From UBA9732 sp963649615 (GTDB lineage: Bacteria > Spirochaetota > Spirochaetia > Sphaerochaetales > Sphaerochaetaceae): a stretch of DNA of 33,895 bases. The position numbers and the translations under genes were made by a program. The stretch covers positions 1 through 33,895 of the forward strand of contig CAVJIN010000015.1 in assembly GCA_963649615.1 (NCBI GenBank), given 5' to 3'. This document shows, piece by piece, positions 16,830 through 23,897 of this stretch. A model generated the notes under the pieces. The model was not told the origin of the DNA. It was given only the letters and a program-made list of their open reading frames with translations, and ran no database searches. Each line of letters begins with the position of its first letter. Position 1 is the first letter of the stretch.

Positions 16830-16847
16830 TGGATGTTGTGTTATAAT
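16818..16847 (+). promoter_or_regulatory. Promoter of the desulfurase-xdhC operon
   Basis: TTGAAA (16818-16823), an 18-base spacer and a consensus TATAAT (16842-16847) give an expected transcript start near 16854, about 48 bases before the desulfurase ATG. Confidence 0.65.
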
Positions 16848-16867
16848 TGGCTCGAGTTTAATCTTGA

Positions 16868-16889
16868 AGAGGTTTTTGCAAAAACCTCT
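16868..16889 (+). promoter_or_regulatory. Perfect 22-bp palindrome in the desulfurase leader
   Basis: Two 11-base arms with no spacer surround the core TTTTTGCAAAAA. The site lies downstream of the predicted transcript start and ends 12 bases before the ATG, next to the AAAGG ribosome site. It may be a dimeric repressor operator or an mRNA hairpin. Confidence 0.65.
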
Positions 16890-16901
16890 AAAGGCAAAAA
16901 A

Positions 16902-18062
16902 ATGAAAAGAATATATTTGGATAATGCAGCAACCTCTTTCCCTAAAGCTCCGGGGATAGCAGAAGAAATGAGGCGTTTTTTAGAAGAAGACTGCTTAAAC
17001 CCAAACAGAACAGAAAGTGGTAGAGCATACGAGCTTTTTGATCAAATTTATAGCCTACGGTGCACGCTAGCCAAGCTATACGAGCACAATAGCCCAGAAA
17101 GCGTAATTTTCACGAGATCTGTCACAGAATCTTTAAATTGGGTTATTAAAGGACTCTTCTCCAGTTCTGATCACATTATTGTCACATCCAGCGAACATAA
17201 CGCTGTTATGCGTCCTTTAGTTCAATGCAAGATTCCTTTTTCTCGTATTCCTGCAAGCAGAGAGGGCTATAGCAAACTTGAATGCGTTGAATCTTTAATA
17301 CAGCCAAACACTAAAGCTATGATAATTAATGTCTGTGGAAATGTTAGCGGACATGTTGAAGATTTTTATGCTTTAGCTGACATAGCTAGAAAACATGACT
17401 TATTGCTTTTTATAGACAGTGCACAAGCCTCCCCATATATAAGTCTAAGCATGAAAGAGCTTAATGCTGCAGGCATTTGTTTTACAGGACACAAAGGATT
17501 TCTTGGACCAGAAGGTGTTGGGGGGATGGTATTGCGCACGGATATTGCCTATGCTATACAGCCTCTTATCATTGGAGGTACTGGCTCTGAAAGCAATAGC
17601 GAAGAAGTTCCCCACTCCTTACCAGACAGACTTGAATCTGGCACCCTAAACTTACCAGGCCTCTTAGGATTTAAAAAAGCTGTTGATTATACTATTGCAA
17701 ATCTTGATGATCTTAGATTAAAAATCAAAACCAATACTCAACGTCTTTATGATGGACTTGAAAAGATTAAAGGCATTGAAATTGTAGGCGCAAAGCTTGA
17801 TTTACAAACAGCACTAACTTCACCAAAGCGCACTGGAGTGATATCAATAATATCCCCAAATAAAGACATAGCCCAAATTTCAGCGCTACTACTCGAAAAT
17901 AAAGGCATTGAAACTAGAGTTGGCCTCCATTGTTCTCCAGCTGCACACAAAACCCTGGGAACATTCCCAAATGGAACTTTAAGATTCTCTCCCGGCCCAT
18001 TTACAACTTTTGATGAAATAGACAACACATTAGATTGTCTTATGGAGATTATGAATGAATAA
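16902..18062 (+). CDS. Cysteine desulfurase family protein (TIGR01977/EF2568-like)
   Basis: This 386-aa class V PLP aminotransferase starts MKRIYLDNAATSFPKAP, with SEHNAVMRPL, DSAQASP and the PLP lysine in TGHKGFLGPEGVGG (about residue 196). The catalytic Cys region is GLHCSPAAHKTLGT (about residue 343), followed by RFSPGPF. It should release sulfur from cysteine, or selenium from selenocysteine. The subgroup is known from the Enterococcus faecalis selenium-dependent molybdenum hydroxylase cluster. I choose ATG 16902 because the conserved N-terminus begins there and AAAGG lies seven bases upstream. The frame extends upstream through the promoter. It overlaps the xdhC-like gene by eight bases, consistent with supplying S or Se for cofactor maturation. 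Confidence 0.92.
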   Translation: MKRIYLDNAATSFPKAPGIAEEMRRFLEEDCLNPNRTESGRAYELFDQIYSLRCTLAKLYEHNSPESVIFTRSVTESLNWVIKGLFSSSDHIIVTSSEHNAVMRPLVQCKIPFSRIPASREGYSKLECVESLIQPNTKAMIINVCGNVSGHVEDFYALADIARKHDLLLFIDSAQASPYISLSMKELNAAGICFTGHKGFLGPEGVGGMVLRTDIAYAIQPLIIGGTGSESNSEEVPHSLPDRLESGTLNLPGLLGFKKAVDYTIANLDDLRLKIKTNTQRLYDGLEKIKGIEIVGAKLDLQTALTSPKRTGVISIISPNKDIAQISALLLENKGIETRVGLHCSPAAHKTLGTFPNGTLRFSPGPFTTFDEIDNTLDCLMEIMNE

Positions 18063-18990
18063 AAAGTTTTACTCTAAATTCCTTAGCGGACTTGAACAAG
18101 GTGATATAGAAAGAAGAACTCTATTTAAAACAGGAGAACAAGCCATTTATCAAAATGCTCTTTTTCTTGCCGGTAGCAATGGTAGGCCTATTGAAGAAGC
18201 AGACCTTATTGAACACATAAAACCAGAACCTCATTTGTTTGTCTTTGGAGCAGGACATGTTTCAAAAGCTCTTTATGATCTTGCAATACTTCAAAAAATG
18301 AAAGTTACTGTTGTAGATGAACGCACAGAAGTTTGCAATGAAAACCGTTTTCCTCTTGCTAATCGCATACTAATGCCTTATGAGACCATTCTTAATAAGG
18401 AGTTCAATGTATTCTCTCCTTATTTCGTAATTCTTACTCATGGTCATATTTATGATTCACAGTGTCTTGAATATGCTTTAAATCATAAAAACTCTTATAT
18501 TGGCATGATTGGTTCTAAAGGAAAGGTGTCTGCCACAATGCAAATAATGTTAGATAAAGGTTATTCACAGGAGCAACTTGATAAAGTCTGCTCTCCTATT
18601 GGAATAAAAATAGGAGCTGTAACACCGGAGGAAATTGCAATTTCAATCATGGCTGAAGTTATTTCATACTTCAGAAGTGATAAGAATCTCGTGACAGTTG
18701 ACCCCAACTTGATTAAAGTAATGGCTAATGAGCATGGCGTTGACGTAAGAATTGTTGAAAAACATGGCTCAGCTCCGCGCTCTGTGGGAAGTCAAATGTT
18801 TGTAGCAAAAGATGGCAAACTTTATGGAACTATTGGTGGTGGAGCCATTGAAAATAGATCAATTGAGATTGCAAAACTAATGATTAAGGATAATTTATCA
18901 TATCACATTGAAGACTTCATTTTAGATGCATCATCAGATCTTGGAATGATTTGCGGTGGAAATGCAAAGGTTATTTTTAGTCTAATTTAA
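18055..18990 (+). CDS. XdhC/CoxI-family Mo-cofactor maturation protein, domains in swapped order
   Basis: This is a 311-aa protein. The Rossmann XdhC_C domain comes first, at residues about 60-205: FVFGAGHVSKALYDLA, TVVDERTE, VILTHGH, IGMIGSKGK and SPIGIKIGAVTPEEIAIS. The XdhC_CoxI domain follows at about 220-311: IVEKHGSAPRSVGSQM, GTIGGGAIENR and LGMICGGNAKVIF. Classical XdhC proteins have CoxI first. XdhC binds sulfurated molybdenum cofactor and inserts it into xanthine dehydrogenase. Next to a desulfurase and selD it probably handles the selenium-modified cofactor. The ATG overlaps the desulfurase stop (ATGAATGAATAA). E. coli YqeB may be a precedent for this order, but I could not check. 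Confidence 0.87.
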   Translation: MNKKFYSKFLSGLEQGDIERRTLFKTGEQAIYQNALFLAGSNGRPIEEADLIEHIKPEPHLFVFGAGHVSKALYDLAILQKMKVTVVDERTEVCNENRFPLANRILMPYETILNKEFNVFSPYFVILTHGHIYDSQCLEYALNHKNSYIGMIGSKGKVSATMQIMLDKGYSQEQLDKVCSPIGIKIGAVTPEEIAISIMAEVISYFRSDKNLVTVDPNLIKVMANEHGVDVRIVEKHGSAPRSVGSQMFVAKDGKLYGTIGGGAIENRSIEIAKLMIKDNLSYHIEDFILDASSDLGMICGGNAKVIFSLI

Positions 18991-19143
18991 AAAATTTTAA
19001 TTTTTTTCAAAAAAAAGCTCAAAAAGTTAAATAATTTTGTCTCTTTGATTTGTATTCCTTTATGAAGGGAGTTGAAAAGTCGACCAAAAATAAGCATCGT
19101 CGTTGACGAACTTTTGGAGCCTTTTCCCTTTTGGGAGTACAGT

Positions 19144-19746
19144 ATGAATCATCTCAACACTGTTTTGATTGAGGGAAACTTGACAAGGGATCCTCAGTAT
19201 ATTAGTGCAAAAGAAGGATGCAGTTTCACAATTGCAAACAATCGCTATTATCTGAAGGATGGGAAATGGGTAAATGAAGCGTCTTTCTTCATTGTTTTTG
19301 CTTATGGTAGGCTTGGAGAATCCTGCCTAAAGTATTTAACGAAAGGACGAGGTGTTCGAGTTTGTGGAAGGCTAAAACAGTTTACAAGTAACAGAAGAAA
19401 CCTACCGCAAGACTTTGTTTTCATTATTGCTGAGCATGTGGAATTTCAACCAGCTAGGAATGCCGAAAAGGCAGAGACTGGCAGAGAGAATTTGGAAAAC
19501 GTTACTGAGCAGAATGATAATGCTCAATTAAATGCCGATTCTCATATTGAAGACATGGACACAAAGCCAGTTGAACCTTCTATGAGCATTGATGCAGATC
19601 CAGAGGATGAGGCCAAAGCTAATGCTGATGCAATAGTGGATGAAACTGAGGTGGTTACTTCATTCAAGAATGATAGCCATACAGCAAATGATGAGAATTT
19701 TGAAACAGAGGCTGAGAACAATCTAACTGAAAAGGATATTTTCTAG
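19144..19746 (+). CDS. ssb: Single-stranded DNA-binding protein
   Basis: This 200-aa protein has an N-terminal OB fold (residues 1-105: LNTVLIEGNLTRDPQYI, FTIANNRYY, FFIVFAYGRLGESCLKYLTKGRGVRVCGRLKQ; in segments), followed by a ~95-residue acidic, low-complexity tail. The tail ends in KDIF rather than the DDDIPF tip typical of bacterial SSB, so the partner-binding tip is kept in abbreviated form. The ATG at 19144 follows GGGAG by six bases. The frame extending to a TTG at 19072 lacks an OB-like sequence. It binds ssDNA during replication and repair. It is not obviously linked to the selenium operon upstream, and no good terminator separates them. Confidence 0.88.
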   Translation: MNHLNTVLIEGNLTRDPQYISAKEGCSFTIANNRYYLKDGKWVNEASFFIVFAYGRLGESCLKYLTKGRGVRVCGRLKQFTSNRRNLPQDFVFIIAEHVEFQPARNAEKAETGRENLENVTEQNDNAQLNADSHIEDMDTKPVEPSMSIDADPEDEAKANADAIVDETEVVTSFKNDSHTANDENFETEAENNLTEKDIF

Positions 19747-19903
19747 TTAAAACTCAGAACAAACACTCTGGCGAGATTTTTGCAAAAACTATTAAAAATG
19801 GATTTAACGAGAGTTATGTAAAATCCAAAGGAGGCGCCTAGGGGTACAAAATTTTTTCTATCACGTTTCAATCCATAAATTTAATATACCAAATCATTAT
19901 ATC

Positions 19904-19934
19904 GTCCCTGCATTCGCCTGTGCCATGCAGGGAC
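19904..19934. ncRNA. Long perfect hairpin in the intergenic region
   Basis: A perfect 10-bp GC-rich stem (19904-19913 with 19925-19934) encloses an 11-base loop. No U-run follows on either strand, so it is a poor canonical terminator. It could be part of a structured RNA or a protein-binding site. Confidence 0.45.
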
Positions 19935-20031
19935 AATTTAAAAAATATCTAGGGAAATTTTAGAGATGCAAACTATACGGAAGAGGCTAAAAACTCAAAA
20001 ATCAGACTAAAAAGCAAAAAAATTTTTCAGA

Positions 20032-20145
20032 GTTCTACTTTTTGGATCTATAGAAAAACTTCTTTCTAAAAAGTTCTACTTTTTGGATCTGTAGAAAAAA
20101 AATCTTTTCAAAAGTTCTACTTTCTAGAATTTTTAGAAAAAGGCC
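20032..20145 (+). repeat. Three tandem ~41-bp repeats, each with an internal dyad
   Basis: Copies begin at 20032, 20072 and 20113 with AGTTCTAC. Copies 1 and 2 share a further TTTTGGATCT and an A-rich tail; copy 3 is divergent and truncated. In each copy TTCTA(C) is followed 10-14 bases later by (G/A/T)TAGAA, so each RNA copy can fold into a small hairpin (perfect 6-bp stem in copy 2). They end about 33 bases before the next ATG. Confidence 0.75.
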
Positions 20146-20178
20146 CAACCCAAAAAACAAAAAAGGAAAAGAAAGACA

Positions 20179-20967
20179 ATGAAAGAAGCAAAACAACTAC
20201 TAGAAAAGCAGATTAAAAAGCTAAATACAAAAATTAAAGAAATTCAAGTAATCTTAGAAAACTCAAGTCCTGGTAAATTAATAATCACGAATGACAACAA
20301 CCATAACCGTTTTTACAAATCTAGCAATGGCTCAAGGAAATATTTAAACAAAAATGACATAAAGATTATCTCATCTTTAGCGCAGAAGGAATATCTTTTT
20401 CGGCTACAAAAAATATTGATAAAGAATATAACAATGATAAAAAAGGCCTTATCTTTAATTGAAAGTGTTGATATAGGTCAAGAAGTAGAACTTGTATACA
20501 ACAAACTTCCACAAAAAATAAGAAATTTTGTAGAAAAGAACGAACTTGATAATAATTTTGCCAAACGCTGGCAATCAATAAAATATAAAAGAACGGCTGT
20601 TTCAGAACAAATTCCTTTTTACACAGAAAAAAACGAGCATGTTAGATCTAAAAGTGAAATCATCATAGCTAATGCATTAAATAAAAGAGAAATTCCATAT
20701 CACTACGAATGCAAGCTAGAACTAGGAGGTATAACACTTCATCCTGATTTTACAATACTAAATAAACGAACTAGAGAGATATATATTTGGGAACATTTTG
20801 GAATGATGGATAACATAGAATACAGTAGTACTGTTCTAGAAAAGATAGAATGCTATGCATTAAACAATTATTACGTAGGGAAGAATTTAATAATCACTTA
20901 CGAATCCTCCAAGGCTTCATTAAATACAAAAATCATTGAAAACTTGATTAATAAGTTCTTGCTATAG
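20179..20967 (+). CDS. Conserved hypothetical protein with PD-(D/E)XK-like nuclease domain
   Basis: This is a 262-aa protein. The N-terminal ~110 residues are Lys-rich and helical, including a coiled-coil-like start and SSLAQKEYLFRLQK. The C-terminal domain has VRSKSEIIIANAL (Glu about 158), HPDFTIL (PD about 188) and YIWEHFGMMD (about 203-212), the E...PD...ExH/K layout of PD-(D/E)XK nucleases with His in place of the usual Lys. I recall similar proteins of unknown function, usually annotated hypothetical, in Firmicutes. AAGGA lies about ten bases before the ATG. Codon use is much more AT-rich than in the neighbours, suggesting horizontal transfer. The iterated hairpin repeats just upstream make a nuclease-plus-RNA or autoregulated system possible but unproven. 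Confidence 0.72.
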   Translation: MKEAKQLLEKQIKKLNTKIKEIQVILENSSPGKLIITNDNNHNRFYKSSNGSRKYLNKNDIKIISSLAQKEYLFRLQKILIKNITMIKKALSLIESVDIGQEVELVYNKLPQKIRNFVEKNELDNNFAKRWQSIKYKRTAVSEQIPFYTEKNEHVRSKSEIIIANALNKREIPYHYECKLELGGITLHPDFTILNKRTREIYIWEHFGMMDNIEYSSTVLEKIECYALNNYYVGKNLIITYESSKASLNTKIIENLINKFLL

Positions 20968-20969
20968 TA

Positions 20970-20999
20970 TTGAAGTAAAAACAGAATTAACAATAGAAT
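20970..20999 (+). promoter_or_regulatory. Candidate promoter of pyrH
   Basis: TTGAAG (20970-20975), an 18-base spacer and TAGAAT (20994-20999) predict a transcript start at about 21005-21007, i.e. right at the leader hairpin. Confidence 0.5.
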
Positions 21000-21004
21000 A
21001 CGCG

Positions 21005-21019
21005 AGAAGGAGACCTTCT
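21005..21019 (+). promoter_or_regulatory. Hairpin sequestering the pyrH ribosome-binding site
   Basis: AGAAGG (21005-21010) and CCTTCT (21014-21019) are perfectly complementary around a three-base loop. They enclose the AAGGAG site and abut the ATG at 21020. Confidence 0.6.
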
Positions 21020-21718
21020 ATGAGTATCTTTGTGCTTTCTGTTGGCGGTTCAATCATAGCCCCAAATCAAGTTAATACCAGTTTTCTTTCTTCTTTTTTG
21101 ACTGAAATGAAGAAATATTTAGCAAACAATCCAGAGTCAAAACTTATATTTGTTTGTGGCGGTGGAGCACCAGCAAGAGTTTACCAGCAAGCCTTTAGAG
21201 AAGTAGCTGGCGAAAGCGAAAACCAAGATACAAATGTGCAAGACTGGATTGGGATTAGAGCAACCCATCTTAACGGAGAACTTGTAAAAGCCTTATTTGG
21301 AGAGCTATGCACAGATTCATTGGTCACAGATCCAACAATAAATGCAATAGAGTTCAAAGGTCGCGTTCTTGTAGCTGGCGGATGGAAACCAGGATTTTCT
21401 ACAGACACAGACGCCGTATATCTTGCACGCCGTTTTGGAGCCAAGACAGTTATCAACCTCTCCAACATAGCCAAGGTTTATACCGATGACCCTCGCAAAA
21501 ATCCAAACGCAAAACCAATTGACACAATTTCTTGGGAAGAATTTAGAGAGATGGTTGGAAACGAGTGGATACCAGGCAAGAATGTTCCATTTGATCCAAT
21601 AGCATCAAAAATTGCACAGGAATCAGGCATAAGAGTTATTTGTGCAGATGGAAGAAATTTGGAAAATACAATTGCAATCTTAAACGGAACCCCATTTGAA
21701 GGTACCACAATAGGCTAA
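21020..21718 (+). CDS. pyrH: UMP kinase, archaeal-type
   Basis: This 232-aa amino acid kinase-fold protein has SVGGSIIAP at the N-terminus, FVCGGGAPARVYQQ, GWKPGFSTDTDAVYLA (acceptor/nucleotide binding), INLSNIAKVYTDDPRKNP and GKNVPFDPIASKIA. The pattern matches the archaeal-type UMP kinase (TIGR02076) rather than the E. coli PyrH form; that version is known in spirochaetes. It phosphorylates UMP to UDP with ATP. AAGGAG lies seven bases before the ATG within a perfect 6-bp hairpin. It is transcribed alone from its own predicted promoter. No clear terminator separates it from the convergent radical SAM gene. Confidence 0.92.
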   Translation: MSIFVLSVGGSIIAPNQVNTSFLSSFLTEMKKYLANNPESKLIFVCGGGAPARVYQQAFREVAGESENQDTNVQDWIGIRATHLNGELVKALFGELCTDSLVTDPTINAIEFKGRVLVAGGWKPGFSTDTDAVYLARRFGAKTVINLSNIAKVYTDDPRKNPNAKPIDTISWEEFREMVGNEWIPGKNVPFDPIASKIAQESGIRVICADGRNLENTIAILNGTPFEGTTIG

Positions 21719-21740
21719 CAACCCAATTAGAAGCACAAGA

Positions 21741-22721
21741 TTATTGCGTTTTCTTAAGCTCCAAAAAATATGGCAAAGGATCAGCAAACCCATCAGGAAA
21801 CGGCTGATCTCTTGTAAAATCTGGAATCCATAAAATCTCGTTGTCAGAAGTTTCTTGAACAAAGCCATCTATCTCATAACCGTCAAGCGCATCCAAGAGA
21901 AGCTTGTATTCTTCAGGTGTAATTTTAGGGAAGCCAGGGTCATTTAAAGGAGGAACAAATTGAACCATTAAAGAAAGCAAGAAATTTTCTTTGAAGTTAT
22001 CAGCAAACCAAGAAAGAAAGTTCATGGTGGCATTTATGGTTCCAGGAAACACTAGATGGCGAACTAAAACTCCTTTTAATTCGTTCTCCAAATTCGTAAA
22101 CGGATAACGGCGTTTTAAAAACTTCACAACAGGGAGAATAGCTTCACTATAATGAGCTCTTCCACAAAACTTTGTAGCTACTTGAGGATCTAAAGTTTTG
22201 ACATCCAAAAGATATAAATCTATATAAGGATCAATTAGTTTAAGGGCCTCAACACTCTCATATCCCGAAGAATTCCACACAATTGGCAGTTTTAGGCCAT
22301 CATTTTGAGCAATTTGCAAAGCTTGGACAATAGATGGAATATAGTGAGTTCCCGTAACTAGATTAATAGAAGCTGCACCAAATTCCTGAAGTTTAAGCAT
22401 CAAAGATGCAAGTTCTGTAATTGAAACTTTAATTCCTTCGTAACTTTCTTTTCCAATTCCACTAGCCATAAAGGCATGACTTATTTGATAGTTTTGACAA
22501 TATTGACAATGAAGAGGACAACCACAAAAGAAAACCATTCCAGAACCATTCTTACCTGTAATTGGAGGTTCCTCTCCCCTATGAAGTCCAACCCACGCTA
22601 CTTGCATTTCATTGGATTGCCCACATATACCAAACTGTCCACTTGTTCTGTCCACCCCACATTTGTTTGGGCATAGCATGCAGTTAGAATAATACTTATT
22701 TGTATCAAAATTTTCTTTCAT
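21741..22721 (-). CDS. Radical SAM protein, PflA-like
   Basis: This 326-aa protein has a first Cys cluster CMLCPNKCGVDR plus GICG (residues 14-33), which probably binds an extra Fe-S cluster or zinc. The radical SAM motif CPLHCQYCQN (CxxxCxxC, about residues 69-76) follows. Further along are NSSGYESVEAL, LYLLDVKTLDP and LVRHLVFPGT. The architecture is that of the PflA-like/YgiQ-unrelated radical SAM proteins often annotated as pyruvate formate-lyase activating enzyme homologues, with AmmeMemoRadiSam relatives. The substrate is unknown and no glycyl radical enzyme gene is adjacent. GGAG lies eight bases before the ATG. It diverges from the patatin gene. Confidence 0.85.
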   Translation of the reverse strand: MKENFDTNKYYSNCMLCPNKCGVDRTSGQFGICGQSNEMQVAWVGLHRGEEPPITGKNGSGMVFFCGCPLHCQYCQNYQISHAFMASGIGKESYEGIKVSITELASLMLKLQEFGAASINLVTGTHYIPSIVQALQIAQNDGLKLPIVWNSSGYESVEALKLIDPYIDLYLLDVKTLDPQVATKFCGRAHYSEAILPVVKFLKRRYPFTNLENELKGVLVRHLVFPGTINATMNFLSWFADNFKENFLLSLMVQFVPPLNDPGFPKITPEEYKLLLDALDGYEIDGFVQETSDNEILWIPDFTRDQPFPDGFADPLPYFLELKKTQ

Positions 22722-22775
22722 ACGAAACGCTCCAAACGCTTGACCCTTAAACTCAAATATATCATTTTTATTGCC

Positions 22776-23897
22776 ATGAGCATATTAGATTTTTTCAGAC
22801 GCTTTGGGAAAAAAGGCACAGAAAAAGCATTACCAGAGCCAGAAATTAAACAACAAGTCTTAGAAACAGAAGAAATTCAACCAGAAGAAAGATTCATACT
22901 ATGCATAGATGGTGGCGGAATGAGGGGAATCATTCCAGTAATTTATTTGAAAAAACTAGAAAAAGAAATTCAAAATAGCACCGGAGGCAACAGTTTAGAT
23001 TCTTATTTTGATTTGATTGCAGGAACCTCTACAGGAGGTCTAATAACTCTTGCTCTCACCTGCCCTTCTTCTTTTGGATACAAAATTTGCAATAATGCAC
23101 CACAGGTAGACCTTGATGATCTTCTTGACCTATACAAAACAATGGGAAAAGAAATTTTTCCTTCCGCATCAAAGTCTACAACTGTTTTTAGATATTTCAC
23201 ATCAACAAAATATCCAGAAACGGGCATAGAGACATTATTAGAAAAATGGTTTGAAGATAGTCTCATGGGACAAGCTACCGTTCCTACGCTAGTTATGAGC
23301 TATGATTTATTCAGAGGGATACCTGTTGTAATAAGAAGTTATCAAGAACGTTCCTTTCTTGTTAGAGATGCTGGAAGAGCAACTAGTGCAGCTCCCACAT
23401 ATTTTACTCCCCTTGTTAAGGATGGACAACTTCTAGTTGACGGTGGAGTTGTGGCAAACAACCCGGCAATTTATGCTTACATTGAAGCAAAAAAGCTCTA
23501 TCCAAATTGTAAGAAATTTAACATTTTGTCACTAAGTACAGGCGGAAAGAACCATACAATGACTTTTGATGAAACAAATGGACTTTTAAATTGGAAAGAC
23601 CAAGTTAGCCCAATGTATTCAACAGCACAAAAATGTACAACTGACATAGTTTTGGAGAACATGAAAGATGTGAATTATGTTCGTATTGATGACCCACTAG
23701 AATTTGACATAAAAATGGATGATACAAACCCTGTCAACATAAAAAAGATGGAAGAATTTGCAATAGAAGTTGCAACACTACACGAGAACAAATTCAAGGA
23801 ATTTGCTTTTGATTTAGTTAATGCTTCTCTTAAAGAAGGCAATCACAGTGCCACCGCACCTATAGCAGATCCAATAATTGGAGAATCTTCAATCTGA
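22776..23897 (+). CDS. Patatin-like phospholipase
   Basis: This 373-aa protein has the full patatin core: oxyanion hole DGGGMRGIIP (about residue 47), nucleophile GTSTGG (GxSxG, about residue 83) and the catalytic Asp in LVDGGVVANNP (about residue 226). It likely hydrolyses lipid acyl chains. There is no signal peptide; the N-terminus is basic and amphipathic (MSILDFFRRFGKKG), which could touch membranes. I chose the ATG at 22776 because it fits that start; no good ribosome site is visible, and an in-frame TTG lies at 22740. The last 55 bases overlap the hexokinase gene on the other strand. Confidence 0.88.
   Translation: MSILDFFRRFGKKGTEKALPEPEIKQQVLETEEIQPEERFILCIDGGGMRGIIPVIYLKKLEKEIQNSTGGNSLDSYFDLIAGTSTGGLITLALTCPSSFGYKICNNAPQVDLDDLLDLYKTMGKEIFPSASKSTTVFRYFTSTKYPETGIETLLEKWFEDSLMGQATVPTLVMSYDLFRGIPVVIRSYQERSFLVRDAGRATSAAPTYFTPLVKDGQLLVDGGVVANNPAIYAYIEAKKLYPNCKKFNILSLSTGGKNHTMTFDETNGLLNWKDQVSPMYSTAQKCTTDIVLENMKDVNYVRIDDPLEFDIKMDDTNPVNIKKMEEFAIEVATLHENKFKEFAFDLVNASLKEGNHSATAPIADPIIGESSI

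Larger units (their letters stand above)
19747..20178. other. 432-nt gene-free stretch with hairpin and iterated repeats
   Basis: No plausible ORF is seen. It contains a second TTTTTGCAAAAA palindrome core (19777-19788) resembling the one at 16868-16889, and an AAAGGAGG ribosome-site-like sequence with no start codon after it (about 19829-19836). It also holds a 31-nt hairpin (19904-19934) and three tandem repeats (20032-20145) just before the next gene. Confidence 0.7.

Noticed and set aside
19829..19845. AAAGGAGG as a ribosome site for an unseen small gene
   Set aside because: No start codon follows at a workable distance and no open frame of meaningful length begins there.
19865..19885. 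GTTTCAATCC sequence resembling the start of some CRISPR repeats
   Set aside because: It occurs once only, with no spacer-repeat periodicity and no cas genes in the window.
20032..20145. CRISPR array interpretation of the tandem repeats
   Set aside because: The copies are directly contiguous without unique spacers, and their tails are similar low-complexity A-rich sequence.
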